The position numbers and the translations under genes were made by a program. The notes beneath the pieces were generated by a model, which saw nothing but the letters and a program-made list of their open reading frames with translations, made no database searches and was not told the DNA's origin. A DNA stretch of 64,000 nt from Diplocarpon mali (Eukaryota > Ascomycota > Leotiomycetes > Helotiales > Drepanopezizaceae): positions 142,724 through 206,723 of the forward strand of contig JAENRP010000008.1 of NCBI GenBank assembly GCA_024741835.1, in the 5' to 3' direction. Positions 48,522-58,211 of this stretch are shown in pieces (position 1 is the stretch's first letter; every line of letters starts with the position of its first letter).

Positions 48522-51500
48522 TTATCTCTCATTATCTTCCCATCCCCTTCCTTGCCCTCCTCTCTCTTCCCATTCTCTTCCTCTCGATTCTCCTTCTCCG
48601 TCCATTCCCCTCCCTCCATACCCTAAGTCTGCAAGCGACCTGCCACCACTCCCCTGATGCGTTAATAGCGCTTCCCCAGCGCCCACACCCATGCCAAAGA
48701 ACGGGTTCCTAGATACAGCCACTCCATCATCTCGCCTTGTCACCGCCGAAGACATATCCTGAAACGGATTCGTCGAGGCACCCCTATCTCCATCCTGGAT
48801 TTGCCGACCTGCCGCGCGGGAGTTTCCATCCACAATCGAAGATCGTCTGCGAGGGCTCGTGAATAGCTGAGGTGGAGATGGGCGGCTCAGGTGAAGATGA
48901 GCCGGGAGCGAACCATGGCCAAGCTGCGAGCTTACAGGAGGCTCGTCGCCGTAGTCGAAGCCTCGTGAGCGAGAACCGTCGTATTCAGCGGGTCCAAAGG
49001 GTGATCTGAAGCGCGGATCTGGAAAACCCGTCTCTTCTTCCTGGTGATCGTGTACAGGGGCGGTATGCTCATATCCATCCTCGAGCTGCTGCTCTTGCGA
49101 GCGCGTCTTCTGTCCCACATGTGGGTGCAGGTGCGGGTGAGTGTCTAGATTACGTGGTATGAGATCGTTCTCATCGTCCTCGTCCTCAAATCCGCGGCTG
49201 GAGGGGATTCTCCGACGGGATGGAGTGGAGACTTGAGGGGCGTGTGAGGCGGAGCCTCGAGATATGAAGTTGTGGTCGTCTAGTGGCTGCAGCGGCGATC
49301 TGAGCCCGGGGCTGGGGAGGTCAAAAAGCTGCTCGTTAGCGAATCCTGCTCGGGAGTTTTCGAGAGGCCGGCTGTGGACCGACGATGATTGCATGCTACT
49401 GCCAGAGGGCGCGGACGTGAATCTACTGAGATCTAGAGGTCTCGTTGGGGCGTCGTCGTAAGGCTGCAAAGGTGATCGCCAACTAGCGTTAGAGGATATG
49501 CCAGCTTCACGTCTTTCTTCCGTGTCGAATCCACCGTAGGAGTCCTCAAAAGGCCGTCTCTGCACAATAGATGTCCGTCTCTGGCCCTGCGCGTTCAGCT
49601 CTGGCCTGTAATTACCCACGTCCGGAGATCTCGAATCATCATATTCGACTGCTTGCATAGCACTCTTTGTTAGATCTGGGAAGCCGTGCGAATCATCCCA
49701 CTCGTCATCTGAGGAACGCGCATTATCTGAATCATCTTGCCGCATGGGAAATCGCTGTCTAAGATCTGGGAATGCCGATATTTCTCTGCTGACCTCGGGC
49801 GAGCGCTCATCGTCGTGGCCGTAGTCTCGCCTCGCTTCCTGTCTCAAGTCCTGAGAGTTAGGGACGTTTTCTCTGTACTCAGACGAGCGGTCACTATCTG
49901 ATTCATATCCAGGCTTCGTCTCAAATCTCAGTGGGTTCTGTGAAAACCCTGTAGTGTTACGTTGAAATCCGTGGGGTTGCTCATCCCTAGAGTCAAAGTT
50001 CTGCTGCGCCGCAAGTGGTCGTTCGGATTTTTGGAAGGACGGCGTCTGACGCTCAGGCTCTGAGCTCTGGTATTCTTCCAAGTCGTAAGTTTGCGCCGCC
50101 GGGATATTTCGTTCTCTATGAGCAAGCGGTAATCCAGATGATTGCTCGGCCCTAAAGTCATACGTCTGCTGCATCGAAACTGGCCGTCCCAAGTTCGGAA
50201 ACAGCGGTACATTAAGCTCCAGTTCCGACGACTGCGCGCCAACAGAATCGTCTGAGTTATGTGCAGGTGCTTCTCCCGCAGGTGAGAACAACAGAAAGTC
50301 TCTTCTGGGCTCAGAAAAACCACCACGCTCCGATTCGTAAGCTGGCTCTGCAAGCAACTGCTGTCTCTTATCAGGGAAAGAGGGGATATCTCTCATGAGA
50401 TATGAGGAGCGTTCATCATCCGAGTCCGACAGCTGTGGTGCATGCGCAGCTTGTGGACTAGAGAAATCCGAGCCCTCACGCTCAGAGCCCCGTGAAAAGG
50501 CAGCACAGTGCTGGCCTTGCGAGGGCGTCGCTGCAGGATATCCGCTTTCAGGATCTTGGGAGAGTTCCTGCGTTTGAGTTCTCTGCATCTGGTCTTGGAA
50601 GCCTGGCGGACCATATTCAGAGGTCGGGGATATCGCATCTTCCGACGCGCTCGCGTGATGCTGCCCGGAAGTCATGCCAGGCGGGGACGCAAAGCTGGCG
50701 GCCGGGACAGGGTCTAGTCGAAGAGATCGGAACCCTTGATCGTAGCTGGGCTGTGGGGAGTCGTATGTTGGGGCCTGCTGTCCGAAAAATGGCGCATCGA
50801 TTTCGTCCTCGGGCGAGAGCACTGATTTTGGAGATAGGGCGTCGGATGGGGAGAGCATATTGTCGGACTCGTCAAATGGATTCGAGCGTGCTTCGTCCAA
50901 AGGGGTGGCGTGGCCCGAGTCCATATCTGTGCTCTGGAACATCTGTTGTGCGACTGGCAGGAAGGAGGACGCTCGATGGAGTTGTTCGTCGATTGCGGTG
51001 TTCTGAGATGCAAACCGGGCAGACTGGCAGTCGCCAACAGTCTCCGAGGCCAGCTGCGTGTTGGCTAAATTGGTATTGATAGGGGCCTGCGTGAAGGAAG
51101 AGCTAGATTTCTCGACTGCAGAGCCGCCAATGGAAAATTTAAGACTGTGGCTTTCTCTTAAGTGGGCTTCATCTTGCTCCCCAAGGGTCTCTCGCTCATC
51201 CCCAAAGCCACCCAAAGCGCCAATAGTCTGACCTCTCTCGGCTGGATTTTCAGAGATAATCTCATCTTCTGCTCGATCACGACCCTTGAGAGCAGTGGCT
51301 TCAGCATTGTCGTTTTGCGTCTCGTAACTCACAGCTCTGTCCAGCGAAAGACTCTCAGCAGCATGAAACGAATCCTCGCTCTCGTTCTCGTCGGCCAATT
51401 CACTCTCCAGACAATGCTCATTCTGGTCCAGTGCGGTATGCGGTGCTGATTGTGCCCCGGTAGAATTTTCAGGAATCTGAATCTTAATCTCTTCCTTGGG

Positions 51501-54500
51501 GGCTGGGCTCTGATCCATGACGGTTTCTTCTACGGGCAACTCACTCGCTTCGGTTAGATGAGATTCGGCTTTTTGTTGACTTTCAGCGAGATTACTGATG
51601 GTAGCCACCGTCTTGGCCATGGTTGGTGCAGCTTCTTTCTCGACATCGATAATTGCTTCTGTATCACGTTCAAGAGCGGATACTGGATCTTGAGGCTCGT
51701 CATCTGGATCTGGTGCCTCTTGAGTCTCTGGTGAGTGCCCGTCAAGACTTTCTTGCTCTGTTGGAGTTGACTCTTGAGCCTCTGTGAGTGCCTGTGCTTG
51801 TGCTTCATCAGCTGGTACTTCAGACTCGAAGACTGGTTCCGCCGAGACTTGACCCCTGACAATGGGAGCTTCTGTCTCTGTTTGCAGCTGCGGCTCCAAG
51901 GCTTCTTCGACACAAGAACCTTCCGCGATAGGCAGTGTTTCCTCAGAACTCTCCTCTGAGTCTGCCGGCCCGGCATTCTTGCCCTCATCAATAGTAAATT
52001 CCGACTGAACAATTGACTTGCTCGAAATGAGCTCTCCACCAGTAGGCATTGAAGCGCCACTAGAACCTGCAGCATCGAGATCTTGCACTTCCACTCCACC
52101 AGTCTCGTCCACAGCAGGAATCATCTCATCCTTCTCCGGAACCTCAGACTCGTCCCTCTCAACCTCTTCTTTCTCGCCCTCGCCGACAGAAGCTTTGACA
52201 GCGACCCCTTCCTCTACCACGGCAGAGCCGCACTCTGTCCCGAGATCAGCATCTTGCTCATCGACCATTGTCTTTTCCTTCGGTGCTGGAGTAACATCCA
52301 CTTCCCCTTCAAGCGTCTGCCGTCCACTCGGCGCACTCTCCTCAGGCCCTCCTACGTGTACCATCTCGATGCTCTCGGTCTCATCCTGGATATCTGGTTT
52401 ATTATCCACGTCAGAATCAATTGCGAGTTGCTCCTCAACAACAGACCCCTTCACGAGGGCGTGGTCCTCTGCAGTATCCGTATCTGCATTGACCACCTCG
52501 GGATCATTCGACTTTTCCGCACCAGCTTCATCATTCGCTGGTTCGCACGACATAGGCTCTGATGCCGGGGCTTCTTCTTTCTGGGTATCTTCCTCGGCTG
52601 TAGGCTCTGACTCGACGGCTTCTTCGACGCCGGACTCATGCACAGATACATCCAAAACAGATTCATTTACCACAGGCAGCACCTCCTCGTCGCCCATGAT
52701 AGCCCCCTCAACTTTAGGTTCCTCTTCCAGAGTCGGCTCGACGTCTGGCGACTTCTCGACAACGGGTTCGATGTTGACCGGTGCTGATTCTTCCCGCGCC
52801 TCGCTATCTTGAGAAAGCGACGCCGCACTTTCATGAGCAGGTTCGAGCTGTTCGATATCGTCCTCCCCATCCCCATTCACATGATGAGAAAGCACACCCG
52901 CAGCCACAGCACCACCGGCAAGGACCGCTGCAGCGCCTGCTACGACAGGCAAAACAGACGAACCCTCCTCCGAGTCTGAAGCAGCTCCAACACTCGAGAG
53001 AACACCAGGAGAAATACCCTCTCTCGTTTGCGTAAGCCCGAGTTCATTCAGACGCACACCATCACACAGCCCCAGCACCCGCTTGCTGTTCTCTTCGATC
53101 CTCTCATCCAGAGCACCAAGCTGCGTCGCAACACCCTTTAATTCGATCCCGTACTTTTCAAGCACCGCACCCAGCTTCGACAAGCCGCCCTCATCCCCGT
53201 CCCCGTCCCTATCCTCATCCCCATCCCTGCCTCCCAAGCGGCTCTCAAGACAAGCAAAACGACCCAAGATCCCTTCTCCAGACTTTGTAATCTCACTCTT
53301 CAGCTCCTCGCCCAGCGCACCGACAACAGCATTCGTCGCAGCCTGGTGTTTCTCTATCTGCGTCGCGACAGTCTCGGCGATCTCTCCTGCCTCACCCCCG
53401 TTACGATGCTGCTCGAGGAGAGAATTCAGGGTTTCGGTGATAGCTACGAGCTGGGCTGGTAGATTCACCGATACCAATGGCGTCTGTAGCGTTCTGAGTT
53501 CTGCAAACGCGGCACCGTGCGCAGCGTGGTGCTCGTTGGACGCCAACGTCGCTTCCTTGATCTCGGTCAGCGTAACAATCTGGTTCGTGCTGTTGTCAGT
53601 CAACACGCAAGTCGCTTGCTTCATCTCGGATAGGATCGCGGTGTGGGCAGAGTGAGATTCAACCGATGCCAACGCGGCATCTCTGATCTCGCCCAGCATG
53701 GCGGATGAGGCCGCCACGCCCTTGATCTCTTCTAATCTCGTGGTGTGAGAGGCGTGCGATTGGTTTGCCGTCAACGCCGCGTCTCTGATCTCGCTCAGTA
53801 TAGCCGTGTGCGACTCGCTGGAGGCTCTGGATGTATCCCTAAGAGTCGTTAGCATAGCAGTATGATCATCGAGCTTCGTCGCAATGCCCGCGATCTCCTC
53901 TATCAGCTCCTGCGAACCCGACCCAGCAGCAGGCTCTGCTACCCTCGACCTGATCTCACCCAACGCCGCATGCGAGTCGGCCGTTTTATCCTTGATGGCA
54001 GCGAGCACGGCATGGTGGTCCTCCAGCTTCGTAGCGAGACTATTGATCTTGGTTTCCAGGCCGACGAGATGTGTTGGAGCTGTGGAAGTGGGCTCGACTG
54101 CTCGGGACTTGATCTCGTCCAAGGAAGCGGTGTGGGAAATGTGTGAATCGCGTATCGAAGAGAGTGCTGCGCTGTGGTCGTCGAGTCGAGTGGCGATACT
54201 AGCGATGTGTGCTTCGAGGCTCTCGGGACCTGCTGTAGAGACGGGTTCGAGGGATCTGGACTTGATCTCGTCCAGGCTTGTGGTGTGTACATCGTGAGAG
54301 TCCTTGATGGCTGCTAGCACGAGGTTATGGTCTTCGAGCTTCGTCGCCAGACTCCCAACTTGTGTCTCAAGACCGGTAAGATCTATAGCTGGCGGTGACA
54401 CCGCCTCGAGAGATCTAGACTTGATCTCATCCAAACTCGAAGTATGTATGTCGTGAGAGTTCTTGATAGCAGAGAGCAGACCGCACAGTTCCTCCAGTTT

Positions 54501-57500
54501 CGACGCCAGTCCCCCTCCCTCCCCCTCAGGCCTCTTCACCCCCTCCTCGATCCTCCCCGTCGCCTCCCGCACAGCTTGCAGCGCCTCGCCCTGCTCGTCC
54601 AGCTTCCCCAGAACTCCAGCACGCTCGTCCGCGGCGGCATGGAGAAGCGTCAGCACTTCGGCGCTCACGTCTGCCTCGCGGATCTCGCTCAGCAGCGTCG
54701 CGTGGCCCGCATGCGCCTGGCCCATGTCGTGCAGCGCCGTCAGGATCTCGGCGCTGACGTCCTCTTTGATCTCGTTGAGGATTGTGCTGTGCTGCGCGAG
54801 GGTCGAAAGGATACTCGCGAGGTCTGGAGAGGGGGAGGAGGATGTCAGCTCTTTGAGCTCGTTCCAGGCTGAGCTGTGACTGTCCAGCTTGCTGATGATG
54901 GAGCCGATCTGGATCTCCAAGGCGGTGAGGCTGGAATCCGAGGTGGCATGGGTGGATGTGGCTGTTTTGATCTCGTCCAGGACTGCGGAGTGAGTAGAAA
55001 ACGTGATCTTCAACTCATCCAAAACCGAAGAGTGCGATCCGCTCGTGCCTTTGATCTCTTCCAGCACCGCACCGTGAGCGTCCAGTTTGGCGACAATGGA
55101 GGCTATCGCAGCATCACCTTCAGCAGGCGAAGCGACACCGAGAGATCTAATGCTTTCCAGCGAGCTGCCATGGCTCTCAAGAGCCGTAGCATGGGCATCT
55201 GCTGAGTTCTTGATCTCATTAAGCATTGCGCGATGGGAGTCAAGTTTGGCGACGACTTCAGTTATGCCAGCAGGTTCAGGGGTTGGAGCAGCACCAAGAG
55301 ACTTGATGCCTTCCAACATGCTGCCGTGAGTCTCGAGGGCCGTAACATGGGCGCCTGCTGAATTCTTGATCTGGTCCAGGACCGCGCCGTGAGCGTCGAG
55401 TTTGGCGACGATTTCAGCTATCCCAGCATCACCTGCAGTAGGCGGAGCAATACTGAGAGACTTGATACCTTCCAGCATGGTGCCATGACTCTCGAGAGCC
55501 GTGGCGTGAGCGCCTGCTGAAGTCTTGATCTCTTCCAACAACGCCGAATGCGCTTTGATCTCATCCAACGCAGCACCATGAATCCCAAGCGTAGCTACAA
55601 CCGCAGCAATCTGGCTCTCCAGTACGCCTTCTGCTGTCACGTCCTCAGCGAGAGATCTGACCCCTTCGAGAGCCGAGCCGTGGCTCGCGAGCGCAGCTGA
55701 TCCCTTGATCTCCTCCAGAGCAGCTGTTTGCGTCTCGAGTTTTGCGATGATATCGCCAATCTGTGGACTCAAATCCGTACTCTCGCACGCGGACGTAGGG
55801 TCCGCGGGGGCTGGTTTGAAATCTCCAAGAACCGTGGAGAGAGAGGCGTGCAGCGCCTTCAGCTCTTCGAAGGCAGATGCGTGCGAACCGCCCAACGCTT
55901 TGATCGCTTCCAGCGGAGCGCCGAAGCCCTTGATATCTTCCAAAGCCGCGGTATGCTCGCCGAGTTTGGCGTCAATAGCGGCAATCAGAGTGCTAACATC
56001 TCCTGTATCAGCCGCGGGCACGGCTTCAGGGGTGACGGACTTGATCCCTTCCAACGCGACAGCGTGCGAGCCGTGGAGACCCTTCAGCTCTTCAAAGGCC
56101 GACGAGTGAGATGCGCCGGCGGTCTTGATCTCGCCTAGAGCAGTCGTATGTTCGTCCAACTTGGCAGCGAGGGCAGTGACTTGTGCTCCAACGTCGGCGC
56201 CTGCGTCTGGGCTCTCGGACTTGATAGCTTCCAATGCTGCTGTGTGGGAGCCGGTGAAAGACTTGATCTCCTCTAGCGCTGCGGCATGCTCATCGAGCTT
56301 GCTAGCGATAGCCGTGATCTGGGCGCTGACATCGCTGCCTGTCGGGGCCGCGTCTGCGTTGACAGATTTTATACCCTCCAGAGCAGTGGAATGCTCGCCA
56401 TGTAGCCCTTTCAACTCTCCAAACGCAGCAGTATGCTCATCGAGCTTGCCAACGATATCAGCAAGTTTAGTATTAAAATCGCTGCCTGTAGGCGCAGCGT
56501 CTGCATTGACAGATTTTATACTTTCCAGAGTAGTACACTGCTCGCTGTGTAGGCCTTTCAGTTGATCAAATGCAGCAGTATGCTCCCCAAGCTTGTTAAC
56601 AATAGCCGTGATCTGGGTGCCTACATCGCTGTCTGTAGGGGCAGCTTCCGCGTTGGCAGATTTCATGCTCTCCAAAGCAGTGGAGTGCTCGCTATGCAGT
56701 TCCTTCAACTCTCCTAACGCAGCAGTGTGCTCGTCAAGCTTGCTACCAACGGCAGCGATCTGGACGCTGACATCGCTATCTGCAGGCGCCGCGTTCAAAC
56801 CAGCAGTCTTGATCTCGTCCAAAGTAGTAGCATGCTCGCCTTGGAGTCCCTTCATCTCACCCAGCAACCCAGCACACCCCTCAAGCCTCCCATCCGCTTT
56901 CGCAAGCACCTCGAGGAACTGCGCGCTCGACTCATCGATCTTCGTCCCGAGACCAGTGAGGCACTCCCCGTTGGTGAGAATCACGCCCTTGACAGCCTCC
57001 AGCTCGGATCTGAGCTCCTGCAAGACGGCGGAGTGGTCGACCACGCTTTCTGAAGCTGCCTTCCCGCTCAGCTCTTGCAGCGCCGCGGCGTGTGAGTCGC
57101 TGGACTGTTGGAGTGCGGAGAGAATGCCCGGGTGAGCAGGGGCAGATTTGAGATCGCCGAGGAGGCTGTCTTGCTCGCTAAGCGAGGAGAGAACGGTGGT
57201 GAGATTCTCGGCGGTAGAAGAGCTGCTTGTTTCGACGAGGGTTTTGAGGGATGCGATGTCACTGGACATGGAGTCCATCTTTTCGGCTGTGTCTGGGTGG
57301 CTCTTCAGTGCTGCGAGGTCGCTTGCTATCATGTCGAGCTTGGTGGTGTGCTCAGACACAGACAGGAGGGAGACATCTTGAAGCCCGGACCGTTCGGCGA
57401 GCGTCTGGATATTCTTCCCGAGGTCTGTACCAACGGCTTCGCGTATCGAGGCGATGTCTGCCTTGAGCTGTTCTAGCTGTGCTTGCAACGCATCCGTTGT

Positions 57501-58211
57501 CGTATGCGTCTCTCCGGACGAGGACACCAGGGTCTCGACGCCCTCCCTCGTCGGTTCGAGCAAGGCCTGGACATCTGCCAGGCTCTGCACTACCTCCCCA
57601 ACCTTCGCACCATTGCTCTCCAGGATGGTCTCTAGGCTCGATACCCGCTCTCCAGTCCTCGCGCAGTGCTCCTCCAGCAAGGCCTTGAACTGCTCGGTCT
57701 CTGGCCCAAGTGCTCTGGAATCTACGCCTTCACCCGACACGGCTGCCTCACCGTCCGGCGTCGTTCCAGGAGGCGCAAACGAGGCATCGACAATACTCTC
57801 CCTCTTCCCCGCCTCCGCCTCTGCGCTGAGATTCATCCGACTCAAGACATCCTCTAGGCTCTGGTTCGTCTTCCGCAGCAGCAACTCGTGCCTGTACACC
57901 GCCTCGACAACCGGCTGGATGGTGTCCAGCGCGCTCTTGATGCTCGGCTTCACCAGACGCGCCAGGTTCGCCGCGATGGCGCTCTGGAAGGCCTCCCCGT
58001 TGATCGCCGCGTCGACGGCGCTGCGCAACGCTTCCTGATCGGGGGACAGGACGGCCGGGGGATCGAGGTTGCCGTCGCCCGTGCGGAGACCGTCGGTCGA
58101 CGTGCGGCCTGATCGCGAGAGCTTGTGTGTCAATCCGTCGAAGGACTTGCGCCGGGTCTCGATCGAGGCGCGGATCCGCGACGTCAAGGGGGGGCGAGAA
58201 TGGGGCGCCAT
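48522..58211 (-). CDS. Giant repeat protein with coiled-coil-like array, hydrophobic segment and NPF motifs
   Basis: One uninterrupted minus-strand frame encodes about 3229 residues from Met at 58211; an in-frame extension to 58391 is low-quality leader. Order: a basic Arg/Ser head (SRIRASIETRRKSFDGL); a helical region; a block of some 1300 residues of imperfect ~50-residue repeats with the core KLDEHTAAL, then EIK, a spacer, and HxxALExIKS; a Gly-Ala-Val-rich hydrophobic segment of about 22 residues (VLPVVAGAAAVLAGGAVAAG) near residue 1750; an acidic Glu/Val/Pro-rich stretch of about 600 residues; and a Ser/Arg/Gln-rich disordered tail with three NPF motifs. The repeats predict amphipathic helices. 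No enzyme domain is visible. The layout suggests a long tether or scaffold, membrane-attached if the hydrophobic segment spans a bilayer; that role is inference. I do not recognise a named family. Confidence 0.8.
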   Translation of the reverse strand: MAPHSRPPLTSRIRASIETRRKSFDGLTHKLSRSGRTSTDGLRTGDGNLDPPAVLSPDQEALRSAVDAAINGEAFQSAIAANLARLVKPSIKSALDTIQPVVEAVYRHELLLRKTNQSLEDVLSRMNLSAEAEAGKRESIVDASFAPPGTTPDGEAAVSGEGVDSRALGPETEQFKALLEEHCARTGERVSSLETILESNGAKVGEVVQSLADVQALLEPTREGVETLVSSSGETHTTTDALQAQLEQLKADIASIREAVGTDLGKNIQTLAERSGLQDVSLLSVSEHTTKLDMIASDLAALKSHPDTAEKMDSMSSDIASLKTLVETSSSSTAENLTTVLSSLSEQDSLLGDLKSAPAHPGILSALQQSSDSHAAALQELSGKAASESVVDHSAVLQELRSELEAVKGVILTNGECLTGLGTKIDESSAQFLEVLAKADGRLEGCAGLLGEMKGLQGEHATTLDEIKTAGLNAAPADSDVSVQIAAVGSKLDEHTAALGELKELHSEHSTALESMKSANAEAAPTDSDVGTQITAIVNKLGEHTAAFDQLKGLHSEQCTTLESIKSVNADAAPTGSDFNTKLADIVGKLDEHTAAFGELKGLHGEHSTALEGIKSVNADAAPTGSDVSAQITAIASKLDEHAAALEEIKSFTGSHTAALEAIKSESPDAGADVGAQVTALAAKLDEHTTALGEIKTAGASHSSAFEELKGLHGSHAVALEGIKSVTPEAVPAADTGDVSTLIAAIDAKLGEHTAALEDIKGFGAPLEAIKALGGSHASAFEELKALHASLSTVLGDFKPAPADPTSACESTDLSPQIGDIIAKLETQTAALEEIKGSAALASHGSALEGVRSLAEDVTAEGVLESQIAAVVATLGIHGAALDEIKAHSALLEEIKTSAGAHATALESHGTMLEGIKSLSIAPPTAGDAGIAEIVAKLDAHGAVLDQIKNSAGAHVTALETHGSMLEGIKSLGAAPTPEPAGITEVVAKLDSHRAMLNEIKNSADAHATALESHGSSLESIRSLGVASPAEGDAAIASIVAKLDAHGAVLEEIKGTSGSHSSVLDELKITFSTHSAVLDEIKTATSTHATSDSSLTALEIQIGSIISKLDSHSSAWNELKELTSSSPSPDLASILSTLAQHSTILNEIKEDVSAEILTALHDMGQAHAGHATLLSEIREADVSAEVLTLLHAAADERAGVLGKLDEQGEALQAVREATGRIEEGVKRPEGEGGGLASKLEELCGLLSAIKNSHDIHTSSLDEIKSRSLEAVSPPAIDLTGLETQVGSLATKLEDHNLVLAAIKDSHDVHTTSLDEIKSRSLEPVSTAGPESLEAHIASIATRLDDHSAALSSIRDSHISHTASLDEIKSRAVEPTSTAPTHLVGLETKINSLATKLEDHHAVLAAIKDKTADSHAALGEIRSRVAEPAAGSGSQELIEEIAGIATKLDDHTAMLTTLRDTSRASSESHTAILSEIRDAALTANQSHASHTTRLEEIKGVAASSAMLGEIRDAALASVESHSAHTAILSEMKQATCVLTDNSTNQIVTLTEIKEATLASNEHHAAHGAAFAELRTLQTPLVSVNLPAQLVAITETLNSLLEQHRNGGEAGEIAETVATQIEKHQAATNAVVGALGEELKSEITKSGEGILGRFACLESRLGGRDGDEDRDGDGDEGGLSKLGAVLEKYGIELKGVATQLGALDERIEENSKRVLGLCDGVRLNELGLTQTREGISPGVLSSVGAASDSEEGSSVLPVVAGAAAVLAGGAVAAGVLSHHVNGDGEDDIEQLEPAHESAASLSQDSEAREESAPVNIEPVVEKSPDVEPTLEEEPKVEGAIMGDEEVLPVVNESVLDVSVHESGVEEAVESEPTAEEDTQKEEAPASEPMSCEPANDEAGAEKSNDPEVVNADTDTAEDHALVKGSVVEEQLAIDSDVDNKPDIQDETESIEMVHVGGPEESAPSGRQTLEGEVDVTPAPKEKTMVDEQDADLGTECGSAVVEEGVAVKASVGEGEKEEVERDESEVPEKDEMIPAVDETGGVEVQDLDAAGSSGASMPTGGELISSKSIVQSEFTIDEGKNAGPADSEESSEETLPIAEGSCVEEALEPQLQTETEAPIVRGQVSAEPVFESEVPADEAQAQALTEAQESTPTEQESLDGHSPETQEAPDPDDEPQDPVSALERDTEAIIDVEKEAAPTMAKTVATISNLAESQQKAESHLTEASELPVEETVMDQSPAPKEEIKIQIPENSTGAQSAPHTALDQNEHCLESELADENESEDSFHAAESLSLDRAVSYETQNDNAEATALKGRDRAEDEIISENPAERGQTIGALGGFGDERETLGEQDEAHLRESHSLKFSIGGSAVEKSSSSFTQAPINTNLANTQLASETVGDCQSARFASQNTAIDEQLHRASSFLPVAQQMFQSTDMDSGHATPLDEARSNPFDESDNMLSPSDALSPKSVLSPEDEIDAPFFGQQAPTYDSPQPSYDQGFRSLRLDPVPAASFASPPGMTSGQHHASASEDAISPTSEYGPPGFQDQMQRTQTQELSQDPESGYPAATPSQGQHCAAFSRGSEREGSDFSSPQAAHAPQLSDSDDERSSYLMRDIPSFPDKRQQLLAEPAYESERGGFSEPRRDFLLFSPAGEAPAHNSDDSVGAQSSELELNVPLFPNLGRPVSMQQTYDFRAEQSSGLPLAHRERNIPAAQTYDLEEYQSSEPERQTPSFQKSERPLAAQQNFDSRDEQPHGFQRNTTGFSQNPLRFETKPGYESDSDRSSEYRENVPNSQDLRQEARRDYGHDDERSPEVSREISAFPDLRQRFPMRQDDSDNARSSDDEWDDSHGFPDLTKSAMQAVEYDDSRSPDVGNYRPELNAQGQRRTSIVQRRPFEDSYGGFDTEERREAGISSNASWRSPLQPYDDAPTRPLDLSRFTSAPSGSSMQSSSVHSRPLENSRAGFANEQLFDLPSPGLRSPLQPLDDHNFISRGSASHAPQVSTPSRRRIPSSRGFEDEDDENDLIPRNLDTHPHLHPHVGQKTRSQEQQLEDGYEHTAPVHDHQEEETGFPDPRFRSPFGPAEYDGSRSRGFDYGDEPPVSSQLGHGSLPAHLHLSRPSPPQLFTSPRRRSSIVDGNSRAAGRQIQDGDRGASTNPFQDMSSAVTRRDDGVAVSRNPFFGMGVGAGEALLTHQGSGGRSLADLGYGGRGMDGEGESRGREWEERGGQGRGWEDNER
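53480..57400 (-). repeat. In-gene tandem repeat array encoding ~50-residue units
   Basis: Three subfamilies of coding repeats can be separated. Near 56310-56830 the unit is 147 bp (49 residues): identical landmarks fall at 56392, 56539 and 56686. Near 55080-55560 the unit is about 156 bp, marked by GSMLEGIKSLG. Near 53940-54480 the unit is about 153 bp, marked by TSLDEIKSRSLEP. All share the H-x-x-x-L-x-E-I-K core, so they look like successive local expansions of one ancestral motif. Period lengths are multiples of three, so the frame is kept. Confidence 0.85.

Noticed and set aside
52018..52812. 264-codon plus-strand frame inside the giant gene
   Set aside because: Ser/Thr/Ala low-complexity that mirrors the acidic Glu/Ser-rich coding strand; no start context or family signal.
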